Assembly (NCBI RefSeq): GCF_032884065.1
Contig: NC_088871.1
Coordinates: forward strand, 13,286,394-13,350,393
Direction of reading: 5' to 3'
DNA length: 64,000 bases
Origin: Artemia franciscana
Taxonomy: Eukaryota; Arthropoda; Branchiopoda; Anostraca; Artemiidae
The notes under the pieces were generated by a model that ran no database searches, had not been told where the DNA came from, and worked only from the letters and a program-made list of their open reading frames with translations. The position numbers and the translations under genes are program-made. Positions 37,196 to 49,204 of the stretch are shown here, piece after piece; positions within the stretch are counted from its first letter, which is position 1, and every line of letters starts with the position of its first letter.

Positions 37196-37774
37196 GGTAA
37201 AATTATAGTTAATTGACTTCTTGCTATCTTGGAAAGGGTTTAGGTTAGAAAAATGAAACTTTCAGGGATGGGTCTACAGGCTAAATTATGTCCTGGAAGT
37301 TGAAATTTGTCTACATTCAGGTCTATACCTATTAAAATTTTTACAAAACAACATTTTACCTTAATTTTTAGTTACCAGTTGCCCTTTCTGCCTTTAGTTC
37401 TGAAAATACAATTCTAGTTATTTGAATAGAATTTCAAGCCATATCAAAGTTTTTTTTCAAAATATAGGAAATGTGTTTGCATATCTTTAAAACCTTATAG
37501 AATTGAATTGAGCAAAGTTATGAAGCTGAAAACAATTTTGTTGTACTTCAATTAAACCAAAGATCTATTTTGCAAGGTTTCACTTTTATAACACACATAT
37601 TTTTCAAGGTCATCAAAGGTCAGGGCCCTCTAGAGGGAGAAGGAGAGGAGACAGTTGTTTTAAAATACCTTCCCAGGACATACTTTAGTCTGTAGATTCA
37701 TCCCTGAAAGATTCATTTGTCCTAACCTAAATCCTTTCCAAGACAGCAAGAAGTCAATTAACTGGAATTTTACT
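37196..37774. mobile_element. 579-bp inverted-repeat transposon (MITE-like) with 8-bp target duplication
   Basis: Terminal inverted repeats of about 105 bases: left from GGTAAAATTATAGTTAATTG; right, reverse-complemented, from AGTAAAATTCCAGTTAATTG; both continue ACTTCTTGCT(A/G)TCTTGG. GCTTTTTT flanks both ends (37188-37195 and 37775-37782). It splits an RTE fragment, and the related RTE at 26731-26738 has a single copy of this octamer. No coding capacity. An 8-bp duplication fits hAT-like transposition, but the termini do not show the usual CAGNG. Confidence 0.85.
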
Positions 37775-37782
37775 GCTTTTTT

Positions 37783-37862
37783 CTTCCTCATTTGGTTCCA
37801 TGGTCTCCCATTACCTTACCTGTGCTCCTTAAGACAAAGTCAATCAAAATTATCCATATCTA
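37783..37862 (-). mobile_element. RTE fragment, right of the inserted element
   Basis: CTTCCTCATTTGGTTCCATGG and CTGTGCTCCTTAAGACAAAG match about 31110-31175 of the large RTE copy. Confidence 0.8.
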
Positions 37863-37952
37863 AACTTAAATATAAGTACTTAAACATAAACTTAAATTTC
37901 ATTCATTTAACTTTAGAACAACAAATTGGTGGTATGAAAACTGGACACAGGA

Positions 37953-38288
37953 TTATTGGCTAAATTTGTGATATAGAGCATTTATTTGTAGACTACCTAT
38001 TTTTGTTATTTCCTCCTTAGGCTTTAGGCTATAGCATCTATATATTCCATATAGCCTATGTATTCCAATATATTCATATAGCCTATATTCCAAGTGCTTG
38101 CTTCTTCCGAATTTAAAAAATCTGAGATTAGTGCGCAGTTGTCGAACGTTACTTTCCTTTAACGCCATAAAATAAGTTAGATTAGCCGTTTTTCGTGTAT
38201 TTCCGGATGTAGCCGTACTTCCGGAGATAGTCTGTGCAGAAGAAAGCAATATCAAATTATCAAGAGGCTGAATTGATACTGGCTGCAT
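37953..38288 (-). other. Unrecognised 111-codon open frame, possible first exon
   Basis: Seen: an ATG-initiated frame starting MQPVSIQPLDNLILL with a Ser/Thr-rich section. It lies in a short region richer in CpG (about 38140-38350) than its surroundings. GT sites that could act as donors occur inside it. It resembles no family I know. It could be a 5' exon of a minus-strand gene, or chance. Confidence 0.2.
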
Positions 38289-38389
38289 TTTAATCCTTGA
38301 ACTGCTGGAAATAAGTGATTTGAGTATTGCACCTCCCCCAGCTATACCTCGAGAATCTTAACGGCAATAATTATTTGGACTATCAGTGG

Positions 38390-39440
38390 TGTCAGCTTCT
38401 AAAGAATTGAGTGTTTGCTGAGATAATCTTTGCCAAAATATCAAACTTTTTACTTGTGCTCGCAGCCTTGCCACATAATGCCACCGAAAACCACAGGGAA
38501 AAGCGCTATGAAACAGCCAAAAGCCTCAAAGCCCGAAAAAGGCTCTGATAAGTGTGAAATGGAGGGTTGTGCTTTGGATAAAAGGTTGAATGCTCTAAAA
38601 TGTGACGAATGTTTCTCTGGCCTTAAGAGGGTGCCTCTCAATGTCTGAAACAGAGTACGACATATTTAAGAAAATGAACCAAAGACTTGAAAGTGTTTGG
38701 GTCTGACGTCATCACAAAAGCAGTGGAATTAAATGCGGGGCATATTCAACTGATTCATATTCGATATGAGTGCTTCTCTGGATTTTTTCAGAGCCAAAGA
38801 CAGCGACCTTAAAGAGAATATAAAAACAAAAGTTTCTGCGTCAGAAGTCACGGAAATTGTAATCTGTATTTTTGCCAAAAAAATATGAGCCAACTTTTGC
38901 AAAACAGTCAGGCAAGAGGTAGCCAGTGAAATAAACAAGAAAGTAGCTGAGGCGGTACGAACTGACAGAGAGAGTTAATAGCGTAAAAACAATCTTATCA
39001 CTTTCGGGGTCTTAATCAGCCCTACACTGTCAGTTGAAGCGCAAAACACAGCCGACAAAGTCTTCATCGTGGAATTTCTACAGAAAGTATACGGAATGTC
39101 TGCTACTATCACTAGTGTAAGGCGGCTGATTAGGCAACCTTTTACAGCGTCCGCTCAAGATCCGTCCAACACCACCGTACCAATTGTATTCACAGTTACC
39201 GACCTTTCGGTGCCCAGAAAAATCGTGAATACGTCATAAAAAAGAAAAAACAACAACAAGACTTTACAGTTCCGCCATGACGAAGTTAAAGCTGGCAAGG
39301 AAACAGTAAGCTACTGCTGGCAAAACTAAGTGATCATGTATCTAATGGCAAATTAGATCCGGTCATTCGAAGCAGCAAAATAGTAAAAAAAAAACTTGGA
39401 AGGAATAGTGGTATGACTCCAATTATTACCTTAACATCAG
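38390..39440 (+). mobile_element. CR1-like LINE copy 1, 5' part with ORF1 remnant
   Basis: The frame from 38478 gives MPPKTTGKSAMKQPKAS, then KCEMEGC and LKCDECF. These paired cysteines resemble the PHD-like finger in ORF1 of several CR1/Jockey LINEs. Shifted frames continue with SVEAQNTADKVFIVEFLQKV and PIVFTVTDL, an ORF1-like middle region, to about 39240. This part is absent from the later copies. Confidence 0.65.
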
Positions 39441-42058
39441 TGTATAGTATAAATAGTTCTGCTGTTTTTGGTAAAAATAAAAATAATGAAGAAACCCTTA
39501 GTGACATTATTAGTGACTAATGGTGAGACTCGTTCGTAACTGCAGACGATTCCCAGGAAGAAGAAGAAAAAATGAGCTTTGGTTTTATTGATGATAGCGA
39601 AATTGACTTAAAAGTAGATGGTGAAGAAGAAGTGCGGATATCCACCGATCTCAGCGCAGCCATCACAAATATAGACCAGCTACCGAACAAATCAACGAAT
39701 TCAGGTCAGCAATTTATAACAAAGATTACGATTTGATCCTCCTTACCGAACTGACTATTATTACTTCAACCAAAAAAAAACTCGAAACAGTGTGGTTTCA
39801 CGTTTGTAAAGCTGAAAACTCGCATTAATGTATTAATCAGGGTGGGATGCATTTACAGAAGCTCCTCATTACCGTCAATATTGGAATCTGAGCGGGTACT
39901 TGCCTGTGTCTTCAAAAAAGCAACAACCAGCTTTAGAAGAAGCTTTTTCATTGCCAAAGACTTTATCTTCCCTGATATAGCCTGGAAAGATGAATTCCCC
40001 TATACAATGTCACCATCGAATTGCTTCGAAGACGAGTTATCCCCATTCATCCAATATATCCTCAATCTCTCCCTCACCCGAGTTGTAGACCAGCCAACAA
40101 GGCATCGTTTGCACCAGAAACCATCACTCCTCGACTTAGCTTTCGTGAACAAGCCAGAACTAGTCTAGGAAATCAGTTTCATGCCAACAGATGGGAGGAG
40201 CGGCCAACTACCACTAGACATATAGACATCGATCAAAAAAGTAACCAACAGACTCGTCAGGAAAATGTTTGTTGACAACAGATCCGTTAGAGCTGGTCTA
40301 TCTAATGTTAATTGGGAAAATATCCTCGAAGGGCTGTGGAAGACAACTGGAACATCTTCAAACCCCTTCTCCTCGATGAGGAGAAATAGAACACATCAGT
40401 TAAGACGATTAACAAACCTAAGACACTAACATACATGACCAGGGAAATCAGGAAAGAGTGGAACGGAAAATCCCGCAACTGGAAGAAGTACAAAAAGAAG
40501 GGGGACAAAGCTAACTATGCTAGGTTTGCTACTGCGCATAACAAACTGCGCCAACTGACTAAGCAATTGCATCTGGATTTTGAGTTCAAACTCGAAGAGG
40601 ACTGCTAACATAACCCCAAAAAATTTTGGAAGTACGTCTCAAGCAAAGATCATAACCGCCGCAACACCAAACGTCTGACAATGGAAAACAATAGTGAAGC
40701 AACCTATCTAGTAGAAATTGCAGAGCTGCTCAACCAACAGTTCACCTCCGTCTTTACTTCCGAACCAAATGGTCAACTACCACCAGCGCCTCTATCCAAC
40801 ACCACCAGTCAAATGAAAAAATTAATCGTAGACGAAGCCGCCGTACTAAAGCTGCTTTCAAACCTCGATGCCGACAAATCTGCTGGACTAGATAACCTCC
40901 ATCCGCGGCTACCGAAAGAAGTTTCAAGAGTCATCTCTACGTCTCTTAAAAACATTATCCAGTCTTCGCTTGACTCCGGCACTATTCTGTCTGATTAGAA
41001 AAAGCAATATGTGGCTGCTATTTTCAAGAAAACGGACAAATCCAGAGTAGAGAACTACAGACAATCATCCTAACGTCCACCGTTGCCAAGCTACTTGAGA
41101 GAATCGTGAATAACGCAATCCATGACCATCTAAAAACCCACATCATACTTTCTAACAACCAGCCCAGATTCTGTCGCAACAAGTCAGTGGAAACCAATTT
41201 TCTTGAAGCCTATAACATCATCACCAAGCTCCTCGACACTGGTATACCTGTTGCCCTGATTTTCCTTGATCTAGCCAAATTATTTGATATGGTTCACCAC
41301 AGAATGTTCCACATAATGGTCCTCTCTGCAGGCCAGAATCAGACGACGATTAATTGGCTCATATGTTGTCTCACAAAATACATGAAAAGAGTCAGACTGT
41401 TCAGAACAGGTGGTCAGAAGATATACTCCAAACTTTGCACTGTCATCAGTCATGTCCCAAAAGGTACAGTTTTTGGTCGTACTCTCTTCCAGATTTATAT
41501 CAACTACATAGTCACCGGGTTTAGCAACAATATCATACTATTTGCTGATGAATTCAAGCTCTTCGTTCCGGCAGACAGCTTAAGCTTCCAAGCCGATCTC
41601 AACCATATAAAAGAGTGGGCTGAAGACTGACTACCATCATTCAATATCAGCAAATGCAGCGTCTTGCACTTTGGACCAAAGAATGAAAACACTGTGTACT
41701 CAATGTGGGATCCTGACAAGCTAACAAAGATTGATCTTCAACCCCACAACGAAGAAAGGGCCTTGGGTGTACTCGTTCCTAATCAACTCAAGTCTCACTC
41801 CCAGGCAAGGAATGTGGTTTCTAAATCTAACGTAAGACTTGGCCTACTCAAGAAATCTATTTCGAACAGATCCCCTAAGGTCTCTCTTAGACTTTATAAA
41901 GCCGTCGTAAAACCAACCATAGCTTTGGAAACAGCTTAGCCATTCCCCAATACTAAGGTGACACGAGACTTTTTGAAGACGTTTAGAGACCTGCCACCAA
42001 GGTTATAGATACATGAAATACCTCCCCTACGATGAAAGACTAAAAACACTCATACTTC
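39441..42058 (+). mobile_element. CR1-like LINE copy 1, endonuclease-RT part
   Basis: YDLILLTEL starts an endonuclease remnant near 39727. FEDELSPFIQYILNLSLTRV (39842-40168) is the endonuclease end, followed by a basic linker (40440-40600) and RT frames (40681-40998, 41106-41630). The RT has DLAKLFDMVHH and ILFADEFKLF, so the catalytic FADD is FADE here. C-terminal pieces (41664-41939) contain ARNVVSKSNVRLGLLKKS. Stops and frameshifts are numerous. The copy ends abruptly inside the 3' region. Confidence 0.82.
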
Positions 42059-42553
42059 CCCACAGAAGGTTCCACATAAAGGTCCTCTCTGCAAGCCTGA
42101 AACAGACGACTGCTAATCGGCTCATATGTTGTCTCACAAATTACATGCAAAGAGTCATACTGTTCGGATCAATTGGTCAGAAGATATACCCCAAACTTTG
42201 CACTGTCATCAGTCATGTCCCAAAAGGTACAGTTTTTGGCTGGCCGTACCCTCTTCCGGATTTTCATCAACTACATAGTCACCAGGCTTAGCAAAAATAT
42301 CATACTATTTGCTGATGATTTCAAGCTCATCGGTCTGGCAGACAGCTTAAGCCTCCAAGCCGATCTCAACCATATCCTAAAGTGGGCTGAAAGGTGGCTA
42401 TCATCATTCAACATCAGTAAATGCAGCGTCTTGCACTTTGGACCAAAGAATGAAAACACTGTGTACTCCATGTGGGATCCTGACAAGCTAACAAAGATTG
42501 ATCTTCAGCCCCACAACGAAGAAAGGGCCTTGGGTGTACACATTCCTAATCAG
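42059..42553 (+). mobile_element. CR1-like LINE partial copy 1b (RT middle)
   Basis: Enters at CCCCACAGAAGGTTCC, in the middle of RT, directly after the 3' region of copy 1. It contains NIILFADDFKLIGLADS and stops at ERALGVHIPNQ, where the next copy begins at CCTAATCAG|TGTATAG. Confidence 0.85.
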
Positions 42554-44930
42554 TGTATAGTATAAATAGTTCTGCTGTTTTTGGTAAAAATAAAATAATG
42601 AAGTAACCCTTAGTGACATTATTAGTGACAAATGGTGAGACTCTTTCGTAACTGCAGAGGATTCGCAGGAAGAAGAAGAAAAAATGAGCTTTGGTTCTAT
42701 TGATGATAGCGAAAGTGACTTAAAAGCAGATGGTGAAGAAGAAGTGCGGATATCCACCGATCTCAGCGCAGCCATCACGAATATAGACCAGCTACCGAAC
42801 AAATTAACGAACTCAGGTCATCAATTTATAACAAAGATTATGATTTGATCCTCCTTACCGAACTGACTAGCATGATGAAATCTCGGGATAGCAGCTAATA
42901 CCCGTTCTTTCAAGCCCTGATTGCCATTGAGGTATTATAGCCCTTGACAAAGCTTCGTATTTAATCAAACCTCTGCAATTATTACTTCAACCAAAAACCT
43001 CGAAACAGTGTGGTTTCACGTTTGTAAAGCTGAAAACTCGCATAATGTTTTAATCAGGGTGTGATGCATTTACAAAAGCCCCTCATTACCGTCAATGTTG
43101 GAATCTGAGCAGCTACTTGCCTGTGTCCTCAAAAAAGCAACGAACAACTTTAGAGGAAGCTTTTTCATTGCCAAAGACTTTATCTTCCCTGATATAGCCA
43201 GGAAAGATGAATTCCTCTATACAATGTCACCATCGAATTGCTTCGAAGACGAGTCATCCCCATTCATCCAATATATCCTCAATCTCTCCCTCACCCGAGA
43301 TGGAGACCAGCCAACAAGGCATCGTTTGCACCAGAGTCCATCACTCCTCGACTTAGCTTTCGTGAACAAGCCAGAACTAGTCTAGGAAATCAGTTACATG
43401 CCACCAGCTAGACATATAGACATCGATCAAGAAAGTAACCAATAGACTCGTCAGGAAAATGTTTGTTGACAAAAGATCTGTTAGAGCTGATCTATCTAAT
43501 GTTAATTGGGAAAATATCCTCGAAGGACATGTGGAAGACAAATGGAACATCTTCAAACCCTTCTCCTCGATGAGGAGAAATAGAACATGTCAGTTAAGAC
43601 GATTACCAAACCTAAGACACTACCATACATGACCAGGGAAATCAGGAAAGAGTGGAACGGAAAATCCCGCAACTGGAAGAAGTACAAAAAGAAGGGGGAC
43701 AAAGCTAACTATGCTAGGTTTGCTAATGCGCATAACAAACTGCACCAACTGACTAAGCAATTGCACCTAGATTTTGAGTTCAAACTCGAAGAGGGCTGCT
43801 AACACAACCCCAATTATTTTTGGAAGTACGTCTCAAGCAAAGATCATAACCACCGCAACCCAAACGTCTGACAATGGAAAACAATAGGGAAGCAGCTGAT
43901 CTAGGAGAAATTGCGGAGCTGCTCAACCAACAGTTCACCTCCGTCTTTACTTCCAAACCAAATGGCCAACTACCACCAGCACCTCTATCCAACATCACCA
44001 GTCAAATGAACGAATTAATCGTAGACGAAGCCGCCGCACTAAAGTGGCTTTTAACCCTCGATGCCGACAAATCTGCTGGACCAGATAAGCTCCATCCGAG
44101 GCAACTGAAAGAAGTTTCAAGCATCATCTCTGTCTGATTAGAAAAAGGTATATGTAGCTGCTTTTTTCAAGAAAACGGACAAATCCAGAGTAGAGAACTA
44201 CAGACCAATCATCCTAACGTCCGCCGTTGCTAAGCTACTTGAGAGAATCGTGAATAACGCAATCCATGACCATCTAACAACCCACATGATACTTTCTAAC
44301 AACCAGCCCAGATTCTGTCACAACAAGTCAGTGGAAACCAATTTACTTGAAGCCTACAACATCATCACCAAGCTCCTTGACGCTGGTATACCTGTTGCCC
44401 TGATTATCCTTGATCTAGCCAAATTATTTGATAAGGTTCCCCACAGAAGGTTCCACATAAATGTCCTCTCTGCAAGCCTGAATCACACGACGGTTAATTG
44501 GCTCATATGTTGTCTCACAAAATACATGAAAAGAGTCAGACTGTTCAGAACAGGTGGTCAGAAGATATACTCCAAACTTTGCACTGTCATCAGTCATGTC
44601 CCAAAAGGTACAGTTTTTGGCTGTACCCTCTTCCGGATTTACATCAACTACATAGTCACCGGGTTTAGCAACAATATCATACTATTTGCTGATGATTTCA
44701 AGCTCTTCGGTCTGGCAGACAGCTTAAGCCTCCAAGCCGATCTCAACCATATCCAAAAGTGGGCTGAAAGGTGGCTACTATCATTCAACATCAGTAAATG
44801 CAGCGTCTTGCACTTTGGACCAAAGAATGAAAACACTGTGTACTCCATGTGGGATCCTGACAAGCTAACAAAGATTGATCTTCAGCCCCACAACGAAGAA
44901 AGGGCCTTGGGTGTACACATTCCTAATCAG
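42554..44930 (+). mobile_element. CR1-like LINE copy 2 (2377-bp unit)
   Basis: Begins TGTATAGTATAAATAGTTCT, as do copies 1 and 3. Endonuclease end at 43095-43385, basic linker at 43587-43802, pre-RT at 43874-44137, RT at 44250-44942 (230 codons with DLAKLFDKVPHRR and ILFADDFKLFG). It is cut at the same ATCAG junction. Its first about 1.9 kb is almost identical to copy 3. Confidence 0.88.
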
Positions 44931-44942
44931 TGTATAGTATAA
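44250..44942 (+). pseudogene. CR1-like reverse transcriptase, copy 2
   Basis: 230 open codons spanning RT motifs up to the thumb. FADD is intact at about residues 147-150. N- and C-terminal parts of the LINE protein are in other frames or cut off by the copy junction, so it is unlikely to work. Confidence 0.8.
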
Positions 44943-47935
44943 ATAGTTCTGCTGTTTTTGGTAAAAATAAAATAATGAAGTAACCCTTAGTGACATTATT
45001 AGTGACAAATGGTGAGACTCTTTCGTAACTGCAGAGGATTCGCAGGAAGAAGAAGAAAAAATGAGCTTTGGTTCTATTGATGATAGCGAAAGTGACTTAA
45101 AAGCAGATGGTGAAGAAGAAGTGCGGATATCCACCGATCTCAGCGCAGCCATCACGAATATAGACCAGCTACCGAACAAATTAACGAACTCAGGTCATCA
45201 ATTTATAACAAAGATTATGATTTGATCCTCCTTACCGAACTGACTAGCATGATGAAATCTCGGGATAGCAGCTAATACCCGTTCTTTCAAGCCCTGATTG
45301 CCATTGAGGTATTATAGCCCTTGACAAAGCTTCGTATTTAATCAAACCTCTGCAATTATTACTTCAACCAAAAACCTCGAAACAGTGTGGTTTCACGTTT
45401 GTAAAGCTGAAAACTCGCATAATGTTTTAATCAGGGTGTGATGCATTTACAAAAGCCCCTCATTACCGTCAATGTTGGAATCTGAGCAGCTACTTGCCTG
45501 TGTCCTCAAAAAAGCAACGAACAACTTTAGAGGAAGCTTTTTCATTGCCAAAGACTTTATCTTCCCTGATATAGCCAGGAAAGATGAATTCCTCTATACA
45601 ATGTCACCATCGAATTGCTTCGAAGACGAGTCATCCCCATTCATCCAATATATCCTCAATCTCTCCCTCACCCGAGATGGAGACCAGCCAACAAGGCATC
45701 GTTTGCACCAGAGTCCATCACTCCTCGACTTAGCTTTCGTGAACAAGCCAGAACTAGTCTAGGAAATCAGTTACATGCCACCAGCTAGACATATAGACAT
45801 CGATCAAGAAAGTAACCAATAGACTCGTCAGGAAAATGTTTGTTGACAAAAGATCTGTTAGAGCTGATCTATCTAATGTTAATTGGGAAAATATCCTCGA
45901 AGGACATGTGGAAGACAAATGGAACATCTTCAAACCCTTCTCCTCGATGAGGAGAAATAGAACATGTCAGTTAAGACGATTACCAAACCTAAGACACTAC
46001 CATACATGACCAGGGAAATCAGGAAAGAGTGGAACGGAAAATCCCGCAACTGGAAGAAGTACAAAAAGAAGGGGGACAAAGCTAACTATGCTAGGTTTGC
46101 TAATGCGCATAACAAACTGCACCAACTGACTAAGCAATTGCACCTAGATTTTGAGTTCAAACTCGAAGAGGGCTGCTAACACAACCCCAATAATTTTTGG
46201 AAGTACGTCTCAAGCAAAGATCATAACCACCGCAACCCAAACGTCTGACAATGGAAAACAATAGGGAAGCAGCTGATCTAGGAGAAATTGCGGAGCTGCT
46301 CAACCAACAGTTCACCTCCGTCTTTACTTCCAAACCAAATGGCCAACTACCACCAGCACCTCTATCCAACATCACCAGTCAAATGAACGAATTAATCGTA
46401 GACGAAGCCGCCGCACTAAAGTGGCTTTTAACCCTCGATGCCGACAAATCTGCTGGACCAGATAAGCTCCATCCGAGGCAACTGAAAGAAGTTTCAAGCA
46501 TCATCTCTGTCTGATTAGAAAAAGGTATATGTAGCTGCTTTTTTCAAGAAAACGGACAAATCCAGAGTAGAGAACTACAGACCAATCATCCTAACGTCCG
46601 CCGTTGCTAAGCTACTTGAGAGAATCGTGAATAACGCAATCCATGACCATCTAACAACCCACATGATACTTTCTAACAACCAGCCCAGATTCTGTCACAA
46701 CAAGTCAGTGGAAACCAATTTACTTGAAGCCTACAACATCATCACCAAGCTCCTTGACGCTGGTATACCTGTTGCCCTGATTATCCTTGATCTAGCCAAA
46801 TTATTTGATAAGGTTCCCCACAGAAGGTTCCACATAAAGGTCCTCTCTGCAAGCCTGACCCAGACGACTGTTAATCGGCTCATATGTTGTCTCACAAAAT
46901 ACATGCAAAGAGTCAGACTGTTCGGATCAATTGGTCAGAAGATATACTCCAAACTTTGCACTGTCATCAGTCATGTCCCAAAAGGCACAGCTTTTGGCCG
47001 TACCCTCTTCCGGATTTACATCAACTACATAGTCACCGGGTTTAGCAACAATATCATACTATTTGCTGATGATTTCAAGCTCTTCGGTCTGGCAGACAGC
47101 TTAAGCCTCCAAGCCGATCTCAACCATATCCAAAAGTGGGCTGAAAGGTGGCTACCATCATTCAACATCAGTAAATGCAGCGTCTTGCACTTTGGACCAA
47201 AGAATGAAAACACTGTGTACTCCATGTGGAATCCTGACAAGCTAACAAAGATTGATCTTCAGACCCACAACGAAGAAAGGGCCTTGGGTGTACTCGCTCC
47301 TAATCAGCTCAAGTTTCACTTCCAGGCAAGGAATGTGGTTTCTAAATCTAACGCAAGACTTGGCCTACTCAAGAGATCTATTTCGAACAGATCCCCTTAG
47401 GTCTCTCTTAGACTTTATAAAGCCGTCGTAAAACCAACCATAACTTTGGAAACAGCTTAGCCACTCCCCAATACAAAGGTGACACGAGACTTTTTGAAGA
47501 CGTGCAGAGACCTGCCACCAAGGTTATAGATGGGTGAAATACCTCCCCTACGATGAAAGACTAAAAACACTCATACTGCCTACACTGGTGTACCACTGTA
47601 GACGATATGACATGCTACTTACCCAAAAACTCTCCAACGACACATTAAGTCTCTTGAACCTGAACAAGTCCCACCAATCTCATAAATGAGTCCATTCAAA
47701 GAAACATTCTAAATGCCGCTTGAACACATAAATGCGTCAAAACTTTTTCTCCAAAAGAGTTGTCAACGACTGGAGTTCCTTCTCCGAGTCTACAGTGTTA
47801 GCAACTTCACTTGTAACTTTCAAGAAGTTGCTGGACAACGAGTGGTCATGTAGGAACAGGAAATACTGCTGGCATGATTCAGGTCAGTGGCAGCTGTCAT
47901 TAGTAGCAGTGGACAGGTAGTAGACAGGTTTAATA
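44931..47935 (+). mobile_element. CR1-like LINE copy 3, with 3' end
   Basis: Same unit start. Endonuclease end 45472-45762, linker 45964-46179, pre-RT 46251-46514, RT 46627-47400, then 3' pieces with FFSKRVVNDWSSFSES (47732-47920), the usual LINE C-terminus. It is the only copy in the array that runs through to this C-terminus. Confidence 0.87.
46627..47400 (+). pseudogene. CR1-like reverse transcriptase, copy 3
   Basis: 257 open codons, the longest RT frame in the array. DLAKLFDKVPHRR and NIILFADDFKLFG are intact, followed by SKCSVLHFGPKN and ARNVVSKSNARLGLLKRS. The frame ends at a TAG (TCCCCTTAG, 47398-47400) where copy 1 reads AAG (41877-41879). Confidence 0.82.
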
Positions 47936-48256
47936 GCAAAAATTGGTAGCTATCGCTGATTTGAGTTTTTTTTTACAACATATTCAAAGTCAAATTACAC
48001 TTGTAAATATAAATCAAACAGCAAACATTAACTCTTATTATACATATTGACGAAAACCGGGACGAAAGAATTACCATGTCCGTTAGTTCTTGCTTTAACG
48101 GAAACTAACTTATCTTGCTTTCTCGTTCTTGATGGTAGAGGTTGATCAGGTAGAATATCATGGTATTGAGATTTAGAAAGCAAGAACTTCCCAAAACTCA
48201 TTAGCAGAGTATCGTGCCGATTTTGAAGTGTCGGTAGTCACTTTCAGAGACTTTTC

Positions 48257-48670
48257 CTAGGGAATGTCACCGCAGCCCAAGATGATCGATACCACTCGCT
48301 TCTGAACCGATTGAAGCTCCTGACAAAGATACACTGTTCTAAGTGTTGAGTGCACCCAAACAGGACAAGCATATTCCAGAATGGGGCGGACATACGTTAG
48401 GTCTGCATACTTAATACTCTCTGCGTTTGCAGTGAACCTACGCATACCGTTCACAGTCTATAAACTAGCGTTTACACTTTTAACCACGTTTTCGATATGT
48501 GTGGCAAAGCTGAAGTCATTGGAGAAAGTAACTCCAAGGATCTTGATACTGTTTGTTTGAGGGAATGGAACATTTGGCTCCATAACATCGCTTTTTAGCG
48601 GGTTAAAGCGTACTCTCTTCAACTTGTTCCTATTAATCTCAAGATTTAGCTCCGCGCACTCTTTGGTGAA
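48257..48670 (-). mobile_element. C-terminal fragment of another LINE
   Basis: Minus-strand frames give LNLEINRNKLKRVRFNPLKS, ILGVTFSNDFSFATHIENVV and then TYVRPILEYACPVWVHSTL and VQKRVVSIILG. This is the classic end of a LINE ORF2 (Jockey/CR1 group), with a frame break near 48457. Confidence 0.78.
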
Positions 48671-48737
48671 AACTCCTGATTTAATAAAAAACCAGCTCAT
48701 AACATCATTTCCTACCTTAACTCCAGTAGTATTATAA
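48671..48737 (-). mobile_element. Short RTE RT fragment
   Basis: Encodes TTGVKVGNDVMSWFFIKSGV, matching KVGNEVSNWFYIKSGV in the RTE copy at 31205-31280. It is fused to the LINE fragment on its left. Confidence 0.7.
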
Positions 48738-49190
48738 TACCCCAGACTAATATAGTCATTACCCTCGACTAATATAGACATTACCCCCGACTAATGCAGA
48801 CATTGCCCCCCAACTAATATAGACATTACTCCCGACTAATACAGACATTGCCCCCTTCTAATATAGACATTACCCCTAACTAATATAGACATTACCCTCG
48901 ACTAATACAGACATTATCCCGGATTAATATAGACATTATCTCCGACTAATATAGAAATTATACCCGACTAATATAGAAATTACCCCTGACTAATATAGAC
49001 ACTTCCCCCGACTAATACAGGTATTAACTGCGACGAATATAGACATTACCCGCGACTAATATAGACATTATCCCCGACTAATATAGACATAACCCACAAC
49101 TAATATAGAAATAATCCTCGTCTAAAATAAACATTACCCGTGACTAATATAGACATTTCCCCCGAGTAATATAGATGTTACTCCCAACGT
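48738..49190 (+). repeat. 22-bp minisatellite, about 20 copies
   Basis: Consensus CGACTAATATAGACATTACCCC. Units vary by 1-4 substitutions and occasional 1-base length changes. The TAATATAGACATTA core is best kept. Confidence 0.93.
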
Positions 49191-49204
49191 TACTTCTACT
49201 AACA

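Noticed and set aside
42488-42802. 104-codon minus-strand frames repeated at 44865-45179
   Set aside because: Antisense to the LINE unit. They are identical only because the unit is duplicated.
48738-49190. Regularly spaced repeat that might suggest a CRISPR array
   Set aside because: Units are contiguous 22-mers without spacers, vary gradually and lie in a eukaryotic repeat block.
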